35,483 nucleotides of DNA from an uncultured Bacilli bacterium. Lineage in GTDB: Bacteria; Bacillota_I; Bacilli_A; RF39; UBA660. Each line of letters opens with the position of its first letter. Positions within the stretch are counted from its first letter, which is position 1. Positions 18,745-28,961 of the stretch are shown here, piece after piece. The DNA is taken from assembly GCA_947628485.1 (NCBI GenBank), contig CANRAA010000008.1:1-35483 (forward strand). Reading direction: 5' to 3'. The notes beneath the pieces are model-generated. The model worked only from the letters and a program-made list of their open reading frames with translations, was not told where the DNA came from and searched no databases. Position numbers and translations under genes: made by a program.

Positions 18745-19503
18745 ATGGCTAAAATATATTATTATCAATCTTTTGAAGACGAATTTATTACCTCAAAAGA
18801 ACAAAATTATAAATTAAAAGATAATTATAAATGGATTCATCATAATTTATTTTATAAAATACTTTCTTATATTCTTTACTATTTAGTATTATTATTTTCG
18901 CTTATTTATACCAAATTATTTTTACATGTGACGATTAAAAATAAAAAGATTTTAAAAAAAGATAAAGGATATTTTATCTATTCTAATCATACCCAAATGT
19001 TGGGAGATGTTTTTAATCCCTTCTTAGTAAATTTTCCCCATCATCCTTATATCATTTGTAGTCCATCAAATTTAGGAATACCCATTTTAGGTAAAATTCT
19101 GCCTATGGCGGGAGCCCTACCTATTCCGGAAAATATTCATGATATGGTTAAATTTAAAGAAACCATTAACTATCACAACAAAAAAGGTCACCCAATTGTG
19201 ATATACCCTGAAGCCCATCTTTGGCCCTATGCTACTTTTATCAGAGAATTCCCTGATACTTCTTTTCATTTTCCAGTTGAATTAAAAAGTAATGTTTATG
19301 TTTCAACCACCACCTATACTAAATCTAAATTTTATAAAAAACCTAAAATAACTATCTATATTGATGGACCATTTAAAATAGATGATGCCAAAACTAAAAA
19401 AGAAAATAAGCAAAAACTCCATCATGAAGTCTACAATGTTATGCTTAAAAGAAGTAAACTTAATAATTATACTTATATAACATATAAAAAGAAAGATAAC
19501 TAA
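18745..19503 (+). CDS. PlsC-like acyltransferase
   Basis: SNHTQMLGDVFNP (NHxxxxD-like), IVIYPEAHLWPY; N-terminal TM; SD AGGAGG. Confidence 0.8.
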   Translation: MAKIYYYQSFEDEFITSKEQNYKLKDNYKWIHHNLFYKILSYILYYLVLLFSLIYTKLFLHVTIKNKKILKKDKGYFIYSNHTQMLGDVFNPFLVNFPHHPYIICSPSNLGIPILGKILPMAGALPIPENIHDMVKFKETINYHNKKGHPIVIYPEAHLWPYATFIREFPDTSFHFPVELKSNVYVSTTTYTKSKFYKKPKITIYIDGPFKIDDAKTKKENKQKLHHEVYNVMLKRSKLNNYTYITYKKKDN

Positions 19504-19511
19504 TCTTTCTT
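19489..19511 (-). terminator. Terminator hairpin within overlapping convergent ORF ends
   Basis: AAGAAAGAT-AACTA-ATCTTTCTT; minus-strand T tract follows; both stop codons lie in or near the loop. Confidence 0.75.
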
Positions 19512-20360
19512 GTAACCGGCAATATCTTCATAAGAGAAAGTATAATCCAACTTTTTATGATAGCACTTTTCATAGGCTTCTTTTTTTTGCTTATAATCAA
19601 TCTCCGCCATTATCTTACTATTTTCTCTTACCGATTTGTTTTTATCGGGATATATTGGTTTTAATACATGCACAATATATTTAACCTCTTTAAATTCATC
19701 ATTATCATCTTTAGCAGTATCTCTTATTTCGGTAAAACAAGAAATAATAGGTTTCCCAGATTCGGCGGCAAATTGATAAGCTCCCCTTTTACAAGGACGA
19801 GGTTTCCGATAATTAAACCACATTTCTTCTTCCGGATAGATTAAAACATAATTATTTTTATTTAACACTCTTTTTAACTCGGGAATAAATGTCTTAATAA
19901 TATAATTTGGTCCTTTACATAAAGGAATAATATTAATACTATTCATTAAATAACCAATAATACCTGGCATGGCTAAATTTGTTTCTTGACTCACAACATA
20001 GAAATTTTTTCTATATCTTTTTTTAATTAATTTTCTTATGGCCATATTATCTAAAGGATTAAAGTGATTACTTGTTACAATCGCTCCCTCATTAATATCT
20101 TTAATATTTTCAAGGCCTTCAATTTCAATCGATTTATTTAATTTAAGACCAATGATATCTACAAAAAGATAGGCAAAACGACTTTCTAAAAAGTAAGCTA
20201 TCTTATGTTTTCTAATGCCATAAAATCTTTCTAAGGCCTTATTAACTTCTTCTTCACTTAGATGGGGGTCATTAACTTCAACTTTTTTATTTAACTCACC
20301 CTCTTTAATATTTTTCTTAATATTTTCAATTACAGCTTTTTTACTACCACCAATAACCAT
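19500..20360 (-). CDS. PlsC-like acyltransferase
   Basis: TSNHFNPLDN (NHxxxxD), VLIYPEEEMWF. Confidence 0.82.
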   Translation of the reverse strand: MVIGGSKKAVIENIKKNIKEGELNKKVEVNDPHLSEEEVNKALERFYGIRKHKIAYFLESRFAYLFVDIIGLKLNKSIEIEGLENIKDINEGAIVTSNHFNPLDNMAIRKLIKKRYRKNFYVVSQETNLAMPGIIGYLMNSINIIPLCKGPNYIIKTFIPELKRVLNKNNYVLIYPEEEMWFNYRKPRPCKRGAYQFAAESGKPIISCFTEIRDTAKDDNDEFKEVKYIVHVLKPIYPDKNKSVRENSKIMAEIDYKQKKEAYEKCYHKKLDYTFSYEDIAGYKKD

Positions 20361-20368
20361 AAATACCT

Positions 20369-21322
20369 CTATATTCTTCTTTCTAATTTCTTTTCAAAGA
20401 CTTTCTTAAAAGTAACTTCATTATGCATTATTTCACTAGCTCTATTAACTAAGTTTTCGAGCATTCTTTGGTCTTCTTCTTGCATTTCTTTGGTAAAGTT
20501 TTCTTTTTCTTTTAAAATATCTTCTTTAAATAAAGACTTGTTGGCATACTTCCAAAAATATTCTTCATAATCAATATTATCGTAATGCCAAGGTTTAAAA
20601 AATAAATTATAGTGTATTATTTTAGGGTTATCAAAAACTAAGGAACCATTCGTGGGCATGGCATCCCATTCATTAGATAAATGAAGGATTTTCCCATAAG
20701 CCATCGCATTAATATAATCTTGATCGGGACAGACATTATCAAAATGATATTTATTTAGTAAATATAAGAAATGATTTTCAAAGTCTACTTCTCTTAACTT
20801 TTTCATGTTCATAAGTAAGACTCCCGAATTAATATATTCCTTGATACTTACGCCCGCATTAAGACGGAAATATTCACATAATATTTCATTATCTTGACAA
20901 GATATATCGGTACAACCTCCAAATAAGTTGTCTTTTAAATCAATGTTATATAATTCGGAAATATCTCCCGGAATACAAGTATCACTATCAATATAAATAG
21001 CTTTATCATATTCCGGAAACATAGATGGAATAAAAATTCTAAAATAGATAGTTAAAGTAAATATATCCGTTCTAAGTAAATTTTCTTTTCGATTGGTAAT
21101 ACTTTCTAAACTATCTTCCATTTCCGTAAAAATTATTTTCGCATAATCCGTTTCTAAAGTTTTTAGTTTATTTATAGCATCTTCCGTAATTGACTCATAG
21201 ACAACATGAATATGATAATTATAATCTTTGGAAGCATTCTCAATTAAAGAAGCTATTGCTACAGATAAGTAAGGAGCATATCCCGCATCTATCGTAAAAA
21301 ATATAGGTATTATTGGTTTCAT
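20369..21322 (-). CDS. Glycosyltransferase family 8
   Basis: FTIDAGYAPYLSVAIASLIENAS, KAIYIDSDTCIPGDISELY (DxD), INSGVLLMNMKKLRE, HYNLFFKPW. Confidence 0.93.
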   Translation of the reverse strand: MKPIIPIFFTIDAGYAPYLSVAIASLIENASKDYNYHIHVVYESITEDAINKLKTLETDYAKIIFTEMEDSLESITNRKENLLRTDIFTLTIYFRIFIPSMFPEYDKAIYIDSDTCIPGDISELYNIDLKDNLFGGCTDISCQDNEILCEYFRLNAGVSIKEYINSGVLLMNMKKLREVDFENHFLYLLNKYHFDNVCPDQDYINAMAYGKILHLSNEWDAMPTNGSLVFDNPKIIHYNLFFKPWHYDNIDYEEYFWKYANKSLFKEDILKEKENFTKEMQEEDQRMLENLVNRASEIMHNEVTFKKVFEKKLERRI

Positions 21323-22147
21323 TTATTTCATCCTTTCCATTACTTTTTGGTATTTCTCTAAGACATCATCAAAGACATGTATTTTTAAAGTGTTATGTAC
21401 TTCTTCTATATGCCAAGGCTTAATTGTTTGGGTTCTAAATCTGGGCCAAAATTTAAATGTTGTACTAAAATGTCTAAAGACAGTATCTTTGGTAAGTTCA
21501 ATTTGTTCATTATAGATCCGATCCACAATAAGTTTATCTTGGACATACCAATTAAGGGCTGATTGATCAGGCAAAAGCATTTTATTATGACTACATAAAT
21601 CTCGACATTTTTTAAATAATTCTCTTTCTTTAATTAAAGGCATATTTAAAAGTAATACTCCAGAATTCATATAATCTCTTTTAAGTAAATTCTTTTTATA
21701 AACATGGCAACCATAATAATCTAAAGCTCCCACTATTTCATAAGAAGAATTATCCATATCATATAAAGTATGAGGGTCTTTTAAACATACCACATCATTA
21801 TCTAAGTACAAAATCTTATCAGGCATATCGGGCACCAAATCAGCATATAAACGTAGCATACAATAAGGAGTAAAATGCGTAGTATTGTTAGCTTTAGGAA
21901 TGTTTTCATTAAATATATCGGTAATATCAATTAATTTAATATAACTTTTTTTATTTTTTTCTTTAATTATATTTTCTAAAATTTTGATATTTTCTTCTTT
22001 TAAAGGCTTATAGTTTTTTTTCTTATTTGCATATTTCATGGTAAAAATATAAATATGTAAGATATCATTGGTATTTTTTAAAATTGATAATACCGATATA
22101 ACTAAACCATCTAATATATTTGCATCCCCACAGTACAATATATTCAT
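21323..22147 (-). CDS. Glycosyltransferase family 8
   Basis: YCGDANILDGLVISVLSILKN, KILYLDNDVVCLKDPHTLY (DxD), MNSGVLLLNM, DQSALNWY. Confidence 0.92.
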   Translation of the reverse strand: MNILYCGDANILDGLVISVLSILKNTNDILHIYIFTMKYANKKKNYKPLKEENIKILENIIKEKNKKSYIKLIDITDIFNENIPKANNTTHFTPYCMLRLYADLVPDMPDKILYLDNDVVCLKDPHTLYDMDNSSYEIVGALDYYGCHVYKKNLLKRDYMNSGVLLLNMPLIKERELFKKCRDLCSHNKMLLPDQSALNWYVQDKLIVDRIYNEQIELTKDTVFRHFSTTFKFWPRFRTQTIKPWHIEEVHNTLKIHVFDDVLEKYQKVMERMK

Positions 22148-22148
22148 T

Positions 22149-22610
22149 TTAAACCTCCTTTACTTCATCTCCATATATGGCAATATAATAATCTTGATAT
22201 TTTTTGATTTGGTATTTTTTAAGTTTTAAAGTATCAACATTCTTAAGGCCATAAGATAAACCCATTCCTAAATATTTAACATAGCTTTCTTTTTTAACCC
22301 AAAGTTTCGTAAAATCTTCCGCATTTTTAATAAGTTTCTTCTCTTCATCATTCGCTATTTTATTTAAAATACGTTCATTATAAGTAATTTTTTCAATATC
22401 TATTCCAACTTCTTTTTTAGATGTTACTAACACCGTATAGTTGTCTTTATGACTGATATTAAAATAGATTTCATTACTCTTTAAATAAGGTTTACCATAA
22501 TCATTATAGATTATTTCCTCATCTATATTGTTTTCCTTTAAAACTTTTTTAAGTAAAACCTTAGATGACACATCCTTTTCAATATATAACTTAAGCATTT
22601 CTACTTTCAA
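22149..22610 (-). CDS. 4'-phosphopantetheinyl transferase (Sfp-like)
   Basis: FNISHKDNYTVLVTSKKEVGIDIEKI, KLWVKKESYVKYLGMGL. Confidence 0.88.
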   Translation of the reverse strand: MKVEMLKLYIEKDVSSKVLLKKVLKENNIDEEIIYNDYGKPYLKSNEIYFNISHKDNYTVLVTSKKEVGIDIEKITYNERILNKIANDEEKKLIKNAEDFTKLWVKKESYVKYLGMGLSYGLKNVDTLKLKKYQIKKYQDYYIAIYGDEVKEV

Positions 22611-22818
22611 TATAGTTAACGATATCTTCCACTGTTTGTAAGTTTTTAATATCTTTATCTAATATTTCAACCCCAAATTCCTCTTCAAAAGCCACGACTA
22701 AATCCACTAAATCTAAAGACTCTAATTCTAAATCTTTAACTAAATTAGTTTTATCATTTAAAGAGTCTTTTGGTATTTCTAGGGTCCTTGAAATTAAACT
22801 TTTTACTTTCTCATTCAT
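22591..22818 (-). CDS. Acyl carrier protein
   Basis: 75 aa; VKDLELESLDLVDLVVAFEEEFGVEI with the DSL-type serine site (ESLDLVDL). Confidence 0.92.
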   Translation of the reverse strand: MNEKVKSLISRTLEIPKDSLNDKTNLVKDLELESLDLVDLVVAFEEEFGVEILDKDIKNLQTVEDIVNYIESRNA

Positions 22819-22820
22819 TT

Positions 22821-24395
22821 CTATTCTTCCTCTCTTACTTTACTACGTAGTATTTTTCGATTATTATTTTTAGGGAATTCTTCCATTCTTAATTTAACAA
22901 AAGCAATTTGATGATTTTTAGGTTTATTACGATTATATTTATAAATAAGATTATCAAAATACTCTTGATTACCTAAGTATTCTTCAGTAGGATAAATACT
23001 AGCCACTAGTTTATTGCCTTCTTCATAGACAATAACTTCCATAATTCCTTTATCTTTTAAAAGACTACTTTCGATTTCTTCGGGACTAATATTTTCACCA
23101 TTACTTAAAATAATAATATTCTTTTTTCTTCCGGTAATAAACAAAAAACCATCTTTATCTAAATAACCTAAATCACCTGTATAAAAATAACCATCTTTTA
23201 TAACTTCTTTGGTTGCTTTTTTATCTTTGTAGTATCCTTTCATTACGATGTCACCTTTAACACAAACTTCATTATCAATAATTTTGACTTCCACATCCCG
23301 ACATATTTGGCCAACACTACCATCCCGGTAATATAAATTTCGGTTAACCGATACCACTGGGGAACATTCGGTAATGCCATAACCATTTAAAATTTCTATA
23401 CCTAAACCTCTAAACCATTTAACATATTTTTTATCGAGGTAGGCACCCCCACAAATGATATAATGGAGATTACCGCCAAATTCCTCAAGGATTTCTTTAA
23501 ACAAAATTTTTCTTAAATCAATATTAATCTTTAATAAAGAATTACTAATTTTTAAACTATATTTAAGTAATTTATCTTTATGTCTACTTTTTACGTTCTT
23601 CCATATTTGACGATAAAAAGTTTCGACAAAGGCTGGGACTACAAAGAGAGTATCTGGTTTATTTTCTTTTAAATCTCTTAAAACATATTTTAAACTACTA
23701 TTAAGAAAAATTTCTTTTCCATAATAGAAGGGTTTTAAAATACTTGTGATAAGGCCAAAAGCATGATGAAAAGGAAGAACACTTACCACAGATCCATCTG
23801 GTTTAAATAATGATGAGGCGGCATAAATGTCTCTAGCCATATTCTTTTGAGATAACACCACCGCTTTATTAGCGCCCGTTGTTCCCGAAGTAAAGAAGAT
23901 AGCGGCCTCTTTATCATCATTAATTTGAAAATCAATTTTATGGTTTTTACTTTCTTCTATCTTAGTAAGTTCCTCTAAAGATATACTTTTATAATTCATA
24001 TTTTCTATAAAAGGATTATAATATTTAGAATAACAGATAACTTTACTATCACTTAATTTAAGAAGTTTAACTAAAGTTTTTTCATCAACATCTTTATCCA
24101 TAACTACACATACATTGCCACTTAAAATAATGGCTAAAAAAGTAATTATCCAAATATAACTATTTTCGCCAATTAAAGCAATATGTTTATTTTTATAGTT
24201 ACAACTAAAATATGTCCTTAATGCTAAAACATCTTTATAAACATCATTAAAAGACTTCTTTATCTTTATATTATTTTGATAAAAACAAAAAGCTATATTA
24301 TCTTGATAATTATTAGAGGTTAAATCTAATAATTCTTTTAAATTATTTATTTTAGTATGTTTATAATATTCGTAATTCTTATTTAATGACTTCAT
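22821..24395 (-). CDS. AMP-dependent acyl-CoA/acyl-ACP synthetase
   Basis: FFTSGTTGANKAVVLSQ, NGYGITECSPVVS, YTGDLGYLDKDGFLFITGRKKNII; start revised to ATG 24395. Confidence 0.92.
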   Translation of the reverse strand: MKSLNKNYEYYKHTKINNLKELLDLTSNNYQDNIAFCFYQNNIKIKKSFNDVYKDVLALRTYFSCNYKNKHIALIGENSYIWIITFLAIILSGNVCVVMDKDVDEKTLVKLLKLSDSKVICYSKYYNPFIENMNYKSISLEELTKIEESKNHKIDFQINDDKEAAIFFTSGTTGANKAVVLSQKNMARDIYAASSLFKPDGSVVSVLPFHHAFGLITSILKPFYYGKEIFLNSSLKYVLRDLKENKPDTLFVVPAFVETFYRQIWKNVKSRHKDKLLKYSLKISNSLLKINIDLRKILFKEILEEFGGNLHYIICGGAYLDKKYVKWFRGLGIEILNGYGITECSPVVSVNRNLYYRDGSVGQICRDVEVKIIDNEVCVKGDIVMKGYYKDKKATKEVIKDGYFYTGDLGYLDKDGFLFITGRKKNIIILSNGENISPEEIESSLLKDKGIMEVIVYEEGNKLVASIYPTEEYLGNQEYFDNLIYKYNRNKPKNHQIAFVKLRMEEFPKNNNRKILRSKVREEE

Positions 24396-24477
24396 AAATA
24401 ACACCTAATTCTTATACACACTAAATATTATATCACATTTATTCTCTCTAGTCCTCTATAATAATGCCAAAAAAGAA

Positions 24478-24507
24478 AAAAACTAGTAAATAATTTTTAT
24501 TCACTAG
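24478..24507 (-). terminator. Terminator overlapping the 3' end of the ABC exporter gene
   Basis: Minus strand AACTAGTGAATAAAAATTATTTACTAGTTTTTTT; the 5' arm contains the last codons and the TAA stop. Confidence 0.8.
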
Positions 24508-26293
24508 TTCTTTCAAACTGACTATTGTAAAGTTCGGCATATTTACCATTAAGTTTTAATAACTCTTCATGAGTACCTTGTTCAATAATATTTCCGTTAT
24601 CCATCATTAAGATTAAATCAGCATTTTTAATGGTTGATAAACGATGGGCAATAATGAATGATGTTCTTCCTGTAGTAAGTTTATCCATAGCTTTTTGCAC
24701 TAACTCTTCGGTTCTAGTATCCACACTGGATGTTGCCTCATCTAAAATTAAGAATGGGGCATCTTCAATCATCCCTCGAGCAATTGTTAAAAGTTGTTTT
24801 TGACCACTCGATAAAGTGTCATTATCAGATAAATAAGTATTATAACCATTAGGTAGACTTTTTATAAAGTGATGAAGACCCACTATTTTACAAACTTCTT
24901 CAACTTTGCTATCGGATACATTCTCTTTATTATACTTAATATTATCTTTAATTGTCCCTTCAAATACCCAAGTATCTTGTAAAACCATAATAAATAAATT
25001 ATGAATGTTTTCACGGGTTAATTCCCGAACTGGAATACCATCAATTAAAATTTCGCCATCACTGACTTCATAGAATTTCATAAGGAGATTTACTAAAGTG
25101 GTTTTTCCAGCCCCAGTTGGCCCAACAATGGCTATCTTTTCTCCCGGTTTTACCGAAACATTAAAATCTTTAATAATGGTTTTATCTTCATCATAACCAA
25201 ATTTAACATGTTTAAATTCAATAGCTCCTTTAACTTCTTTTCGAGCTAATTTTTTAGAGAAATTACTTTCATCAGCCATTTCTTCTTCGTCTAAAAATTC
25301 AAATACTCTTTCACTAGCGGCAGCGGTTGATTGTAGGCTTGAGAAGGCTTGGGCAATTTGGGTTAATGGTTGGGTAAATAATCGTACATACATCATGAAA
25401 GCCACAATTACACCAAAATCAATCACATTATTCATCGTAAGTATTGCTCCCACTATACAAACGCAAACATAACCAAAGTTTCCGATAAAAGCCATAAATG
25501 GATGCATTAATCCTGATAAGAATTGACCTTTTCTTAAATGTTCATAAATTTTATCATTTATTTCTTCAAACTTCTGATTAGCTTCATCAGTTCCATTATA
25601 ACTTTTTACGACATTATGACCCGAATACATTTCTTCAATATGACCATTTAAATCCCCAATTTCATTTTGAAGCATTAAGAAATATTTTTGACTATGACTT
25701 ATAACAATTAACATAAAAGCAAAACCAATAATACTCGAGATAATCGCCACAATTGCCATAATACCATTGGTTATAAACATCATAAATAAAGAACCAATAA
25801 ATAAAGTCAAGGAAGATACTAAAGTACCTAAACTTTGATTTAAAGTCATACTTAAAGTATCTACATCATTAGTTACTCTTGATAAAATATCTCCATAACT
25901 ATGTTTATCAAAATACTTAAGAGGCATTCTATTTATTTTTTCCGTTATTTCTTTTCTTAAATCTTTGGAAAACCGATTAGTAACCACAGCCATTATATAT
26001 TGTTCAAGATAACCAAAGATGGAACTTACAACATAAATAATTAAAAGAGTTAAAGAAATACTTTTTACTTTATCTAAATCAATACCCGTTAATAGACCAT
26101 TTGTTATGGTATTGGTAATATCTCTTAATTTATCGGGGCCAATAATTGACAATATAGAACTAAACATCGCTAAAATAACTGCGATTAAAATAAGAATTAA
26201 ATAAGGTCGGCAATATTTAATCAAAGACTTCATTGATTTTTTAAAATCTTTAGCCTTACCATTATTGTTATTCATTCTTCTTCCATTATGCAT
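24497..26293 (-). CDS. ABC exporter half-transporter (TMD-NBD), canonical Walker B Glu
   Basis: GPTGAGKTT, LSSGQKQLL, FLILDEATSSVD, IAHRLSTI; ATG 26293 after SD GGGGGTG. Confidence 0.95.
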   Translation of the reverse strand: MHNGRRMNNNNGKAKDFKKSMKSLIKYCRPYLILILIAVILAMFSSILSIIGPDKLRDITNTITNGLLTGIDLDKVKSISLTLLIIYVVSSIFGYLEQYIMAVVTNRFSKDLRKEITEKINRMPLKYFDKHSYGDILSRVTNDVDTLSMTLNQSLGTLVSSLTLFIGSLFMMFITNGIMAIVAIISSIIGFAFMLIVISHSQKYFLMLQNEIGDLNGHIEEMYSGHNVVKSYNGTDEANQKFEEINDKIYEHLRKGQFLSGLMHPFMAFIGNFGYVCVCIVGAILTMNNVIDFGVIVAFMMYVRLFTQPLTQIAQAFSSLQSTAAASERVFEFLDEEEMADESNFSKKLARKEVKGAIEFKHVKFGYDEDKTIIKDFNVSVKPGEKIAIVGPTGAGKTTLVNLLMKFYEVSDGEILIDGIPVRELTRENIHNLFIMVLQDTWVFEGTIKDNIKYNKENVSDSKVEEVCKIVGLHHFIKSLPNGYNTYLSDNDTLSSGQKQLLTIARGMIEDAPFLILDEATSSVDTRTEELVQKAMDKLTTGRTSFIIAHRLSTIKNADLILMMDNGNIIEQGTHEELLKLNGKYAELYNSQFERTSE

Positions 26294-28064
26294 GAACTTC
26301 ACCCCCTAAATCTTTTTCTATTTCAGAGGAACTTAATTGCGATAAAGCAATTTCTTTATAAATAGGACAATTTTCGAGTAACTCTTTATGAGTTCCATAA
26401 CCTACAACTTTTCCTTCATCTAAAACCATTATTTTATCAGCATCTTTAATTGTCCCAATTCTTTGAGCCACAATTAAACTAGTAGCATTCTTTGTATATT
26501 TTTTTAAAGCCTTTCTTAGAGAAAAATCAGTTTTATAATCAAGGGCCGAAAAACTATCATCAAAAATATAGATTTCGGGATCTTTAGCAATGGCTCTTGC
26601 AATAGCTAATCTTTGTTTTTGACCACCTGAAAGATTAGTTCCACCTCTTGCTACTTCAGCATCATATTCGCCTTCCATTTTTAAGACAAAATCTTCGCCT
26701 TGAGCTACCTTAATAGCTTCTTTAATTTTTTCTTTACTTGGCTTATCCTTACCATTATCGCCATAAGAAACATTAGAGGCCACACTTCCTCTAAAAATAA
26801 CAGCTTTTTGAGGAATATAACCAATTATATTATTTAAACTGGCTAGTTTATAATCTTTAACATTTACCCCATCAACTAATATTTCGCCTTCGGTAACATC
26901 ATAAAATCTTGGCACTAAGTTTATAAGTGTTGATTTACCACTTCCAGTTGACCCAATAAAAGCAATAGTTTCTCCCTTGTTAACTTTAAAGGTTATATTT
27001 TCTAAAATATATTCCTCAGCATCGGGATATTTAAAAGAAACATTTTTAAATTCGACCGTACCTACTTCACTACCTTTTTCCACATTTCCATCTTTAATAT
27101 GTTCTTCACACTCTAAAACTTCTAAAATTCTTTTCGCCGAAACTGCCGCTCTTGGATACATAATAAAAATCATTATCAGCATCATAAAAGACATTAAAAC
27201 TTGCATAGCATAAGATGAAAATACCACCATATCTCCAAACAAATTAATTTTGTCCATCATGCCTGCTTTTTCAATTAGAATGGCCCCTACAAAATAAATG
27301 GCTAAGGAAAGTCCTGACGATACCAAAGTCATTACTGGAGCTAAAATACCTAAAGTCTTTTGATTAAATAATTGTAAATTTTTTAATTCTTCATTAGCTT
27401 TCTCAAACTTTTCTTGTTGATAATCTTCGGCATTAAAAGCCCGAATAACTCTGATACCTAACAAGTTTTCTCTCGTAATTCTATTTAAGTTATCTGTTAA
27501 TTTTTGGACAATTTTAAATTTTGGAAAAACTAATACCATAAGAATAATAATCGTAATAATTAATATTAAAACCCCTAAAGCGGTAATCATAGTCCATGTA
27601 AAATTCTTTCCTGCAATCTTTAAAATTGCCCAAACTGCCATAATTGGGGCTTTAATCATTGCTTGAAGACCCATCGCAATAAGCATTTGCACTTGGGTAA
27701 CATCATTCGTAGTTCTCGTAATTAAACTACTGGTTGAAAATTCTTTGATTTCTTCTGTCCCAAATGAACCTACTTTTTCAAAGATATCTTTTCTTGTAAT
27801 CTTCCCAAAATAAGCCGCAACTCGAGAAGCAAAATAACCAACCACAAAAGAAGCAATTAAACTACCAAAGGCACATAGCATCATATATCCGCCTTCTTTT
27901 AAAATACTTCCCATTTCGCTCCCTTCAGTTTGGACTAATACCGTAATATTAGACATATAATCGGGTATTTTTAATTCCAAATAAACATTTATGGATACAA
28001 AAATTACACATATAAAAGCATATAAAAAATGCTTTTTACCTAATTTTTTAAATAATTTAAACAT
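26286..28064 (-). CDS. ABC exporter half-transporter (TMD-NBD), degenerate catalytic site
   Basis: GSTGSGKST, LSGGQKQRLAIARAIA, IYIFDDSFSALD (E to D), VAQRIGTI (H to Q); ATG 28064 after AAAGGA. Confidence 0.94.
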   Translation of the reverse strand: MFKLFKKLGKKHFLYAFICVIFVSINVYLELKIPDYMSNITVLVQTEGSEMGSILKEGGYMMLCAFGSLIASFVVGYFASRVAAYFGKITRKDIFEKVGSFGTEEIKEFSTSSLITRTTNDVTQVQMLIAMGLQAMIKAPIMAVWAILKIAGKNFTWTMITALGVLILIITIIILMVLVFPKFKIVQKLTDNLNRITRENLLGIRVIRAFNAEDYQQEKFEKANEELKNLQLFNQKTLGILAPVMTLVSSGLSLAIYFVGAILIEKAGMMDKINLFGDMVVFSSYAMQVLMSFMMLIMIFIMYPRAAVSAKRILEVLECEEHIKDGNVEKGSEVGTVEFKNVSFKYPDAEEYILENITFKVNKGETIAFIGSTGSGKSTLINLVPRFYDVTEGEILVDGVNVKDYKLASLNNIIGYIPQKAVIFRGSVASNVSYGDNGKDKPSKEKIKEAIKVAQGEDFVLKMEGEYDAEVARGGTNLSGGQKQRLAIARAIAKDPEIYIFDDSFSALDYKTDFSLRKALKKYTKNATSLIVAQRIGTIKDADKIMVLDEGKVVGYGTHKELLENCPIYKEIALSQLSSSEIEKDLGGEVHA

Positions 28065-28131
28065 ATAAACATTCCTTTCTAGTTGTTTAATTAACAAACA
28101 TTTAATATTTTATATTAAGATTGTGATAATA

Positions 28132-28860
28132 TTATGAAATAAGTTTACTTTCCCCTGTTTCATAATTTATTTCAACTCCCTTTTGGACATTATAGATATA
28201 AACGTGAAATTTTATACCTTCTCCTTTATCTTCTACCGATAAAGCCTCCATTTCAATTCCTTTGGCCACTAAATTAGTGCCTTCAAAAATTGGCGTAACC
28301 CGGTACATAACATGATTGTTAGTTTCTTTAATATACCTGGCTACTTCATTTTCAAAATCTAACATGGCTCCTGTATTTGTCTCTCTTGTACAGGTAATTA
28401 AGTTTTTCGGATTTGCATTCTCTCCCGATAATTGAAAACCAATTAAATGACACCTATTATATAAATATTTACCATCAATAATATCATATTTAATTGTATG
28501 CCAACCACTCGGTTTAACCATCCCAATACTGCCTCTTTCTTCTGTTGGCATTAAATCTTTACCCAAAACAGCAAAAGCAGAACCACATCTTCCTAAAAAG
28601 TCTAGTTCACTATAATCTTCCCTACTTTTAGTACTTATTTCTTCTTCCGTAAACGCGGGAATATTTTCATTTACATAAACAAAACTTTTACCATTATATT
28701 CAGGAATCTCACCAAGATTATAAGATGGAGTTGGAAAAGCATATGTATAAATAAACTTCTTGATCTCATCCGAAAAATTTAAGGCTGTTGTAAATAATAT
28801 ACCTAAGATTAAGAACACAATTAGACCTTTAGGATTTTCTTTTACTCTCCGTTTTCGCAT
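28132..28860 (-). CDS. Membrane-anchored/secreted DNA/RNA non-specific endonuclease (Spd1/EndA-like)
   Basis: YLYNRCHLIGFQLSGENANPKNLITCTRETN; N-terminal TM after a basic stretch; start revised to 28860 using SD AGGAGG. Confidence 0.85.
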   Translation of the reverse strand: MRKRRVKENPKGLIVFLILGILFTTALNFSDEIKKFIYTYAFPTPSYNLGEIPEYNGKSFVYVNENIPAFTEEEISTKSREDYSELDFLGRCGSAFAVLGKDLMPTEERGSIGMVKPSGWHTIKYDIIDGKYLYNRCHLIGFQLSGENANPKNLITCTRETNTGAMLDFENEVARYIKETNNHVMYRVTPIFEGTNLVAKGIEMEALSVEDKGEGIKFHVYIYNVQKGVEINYETGESKLIS

Positions 28861-28961
28861 CATAACCTCCTGGACAATATAATTATACCACACGAACAAA
28901 GGTATCTGCAACTAATTTTGAACTTTTTTAGAACTTTTTTCTTCTTTTTCCCCATAAATAC

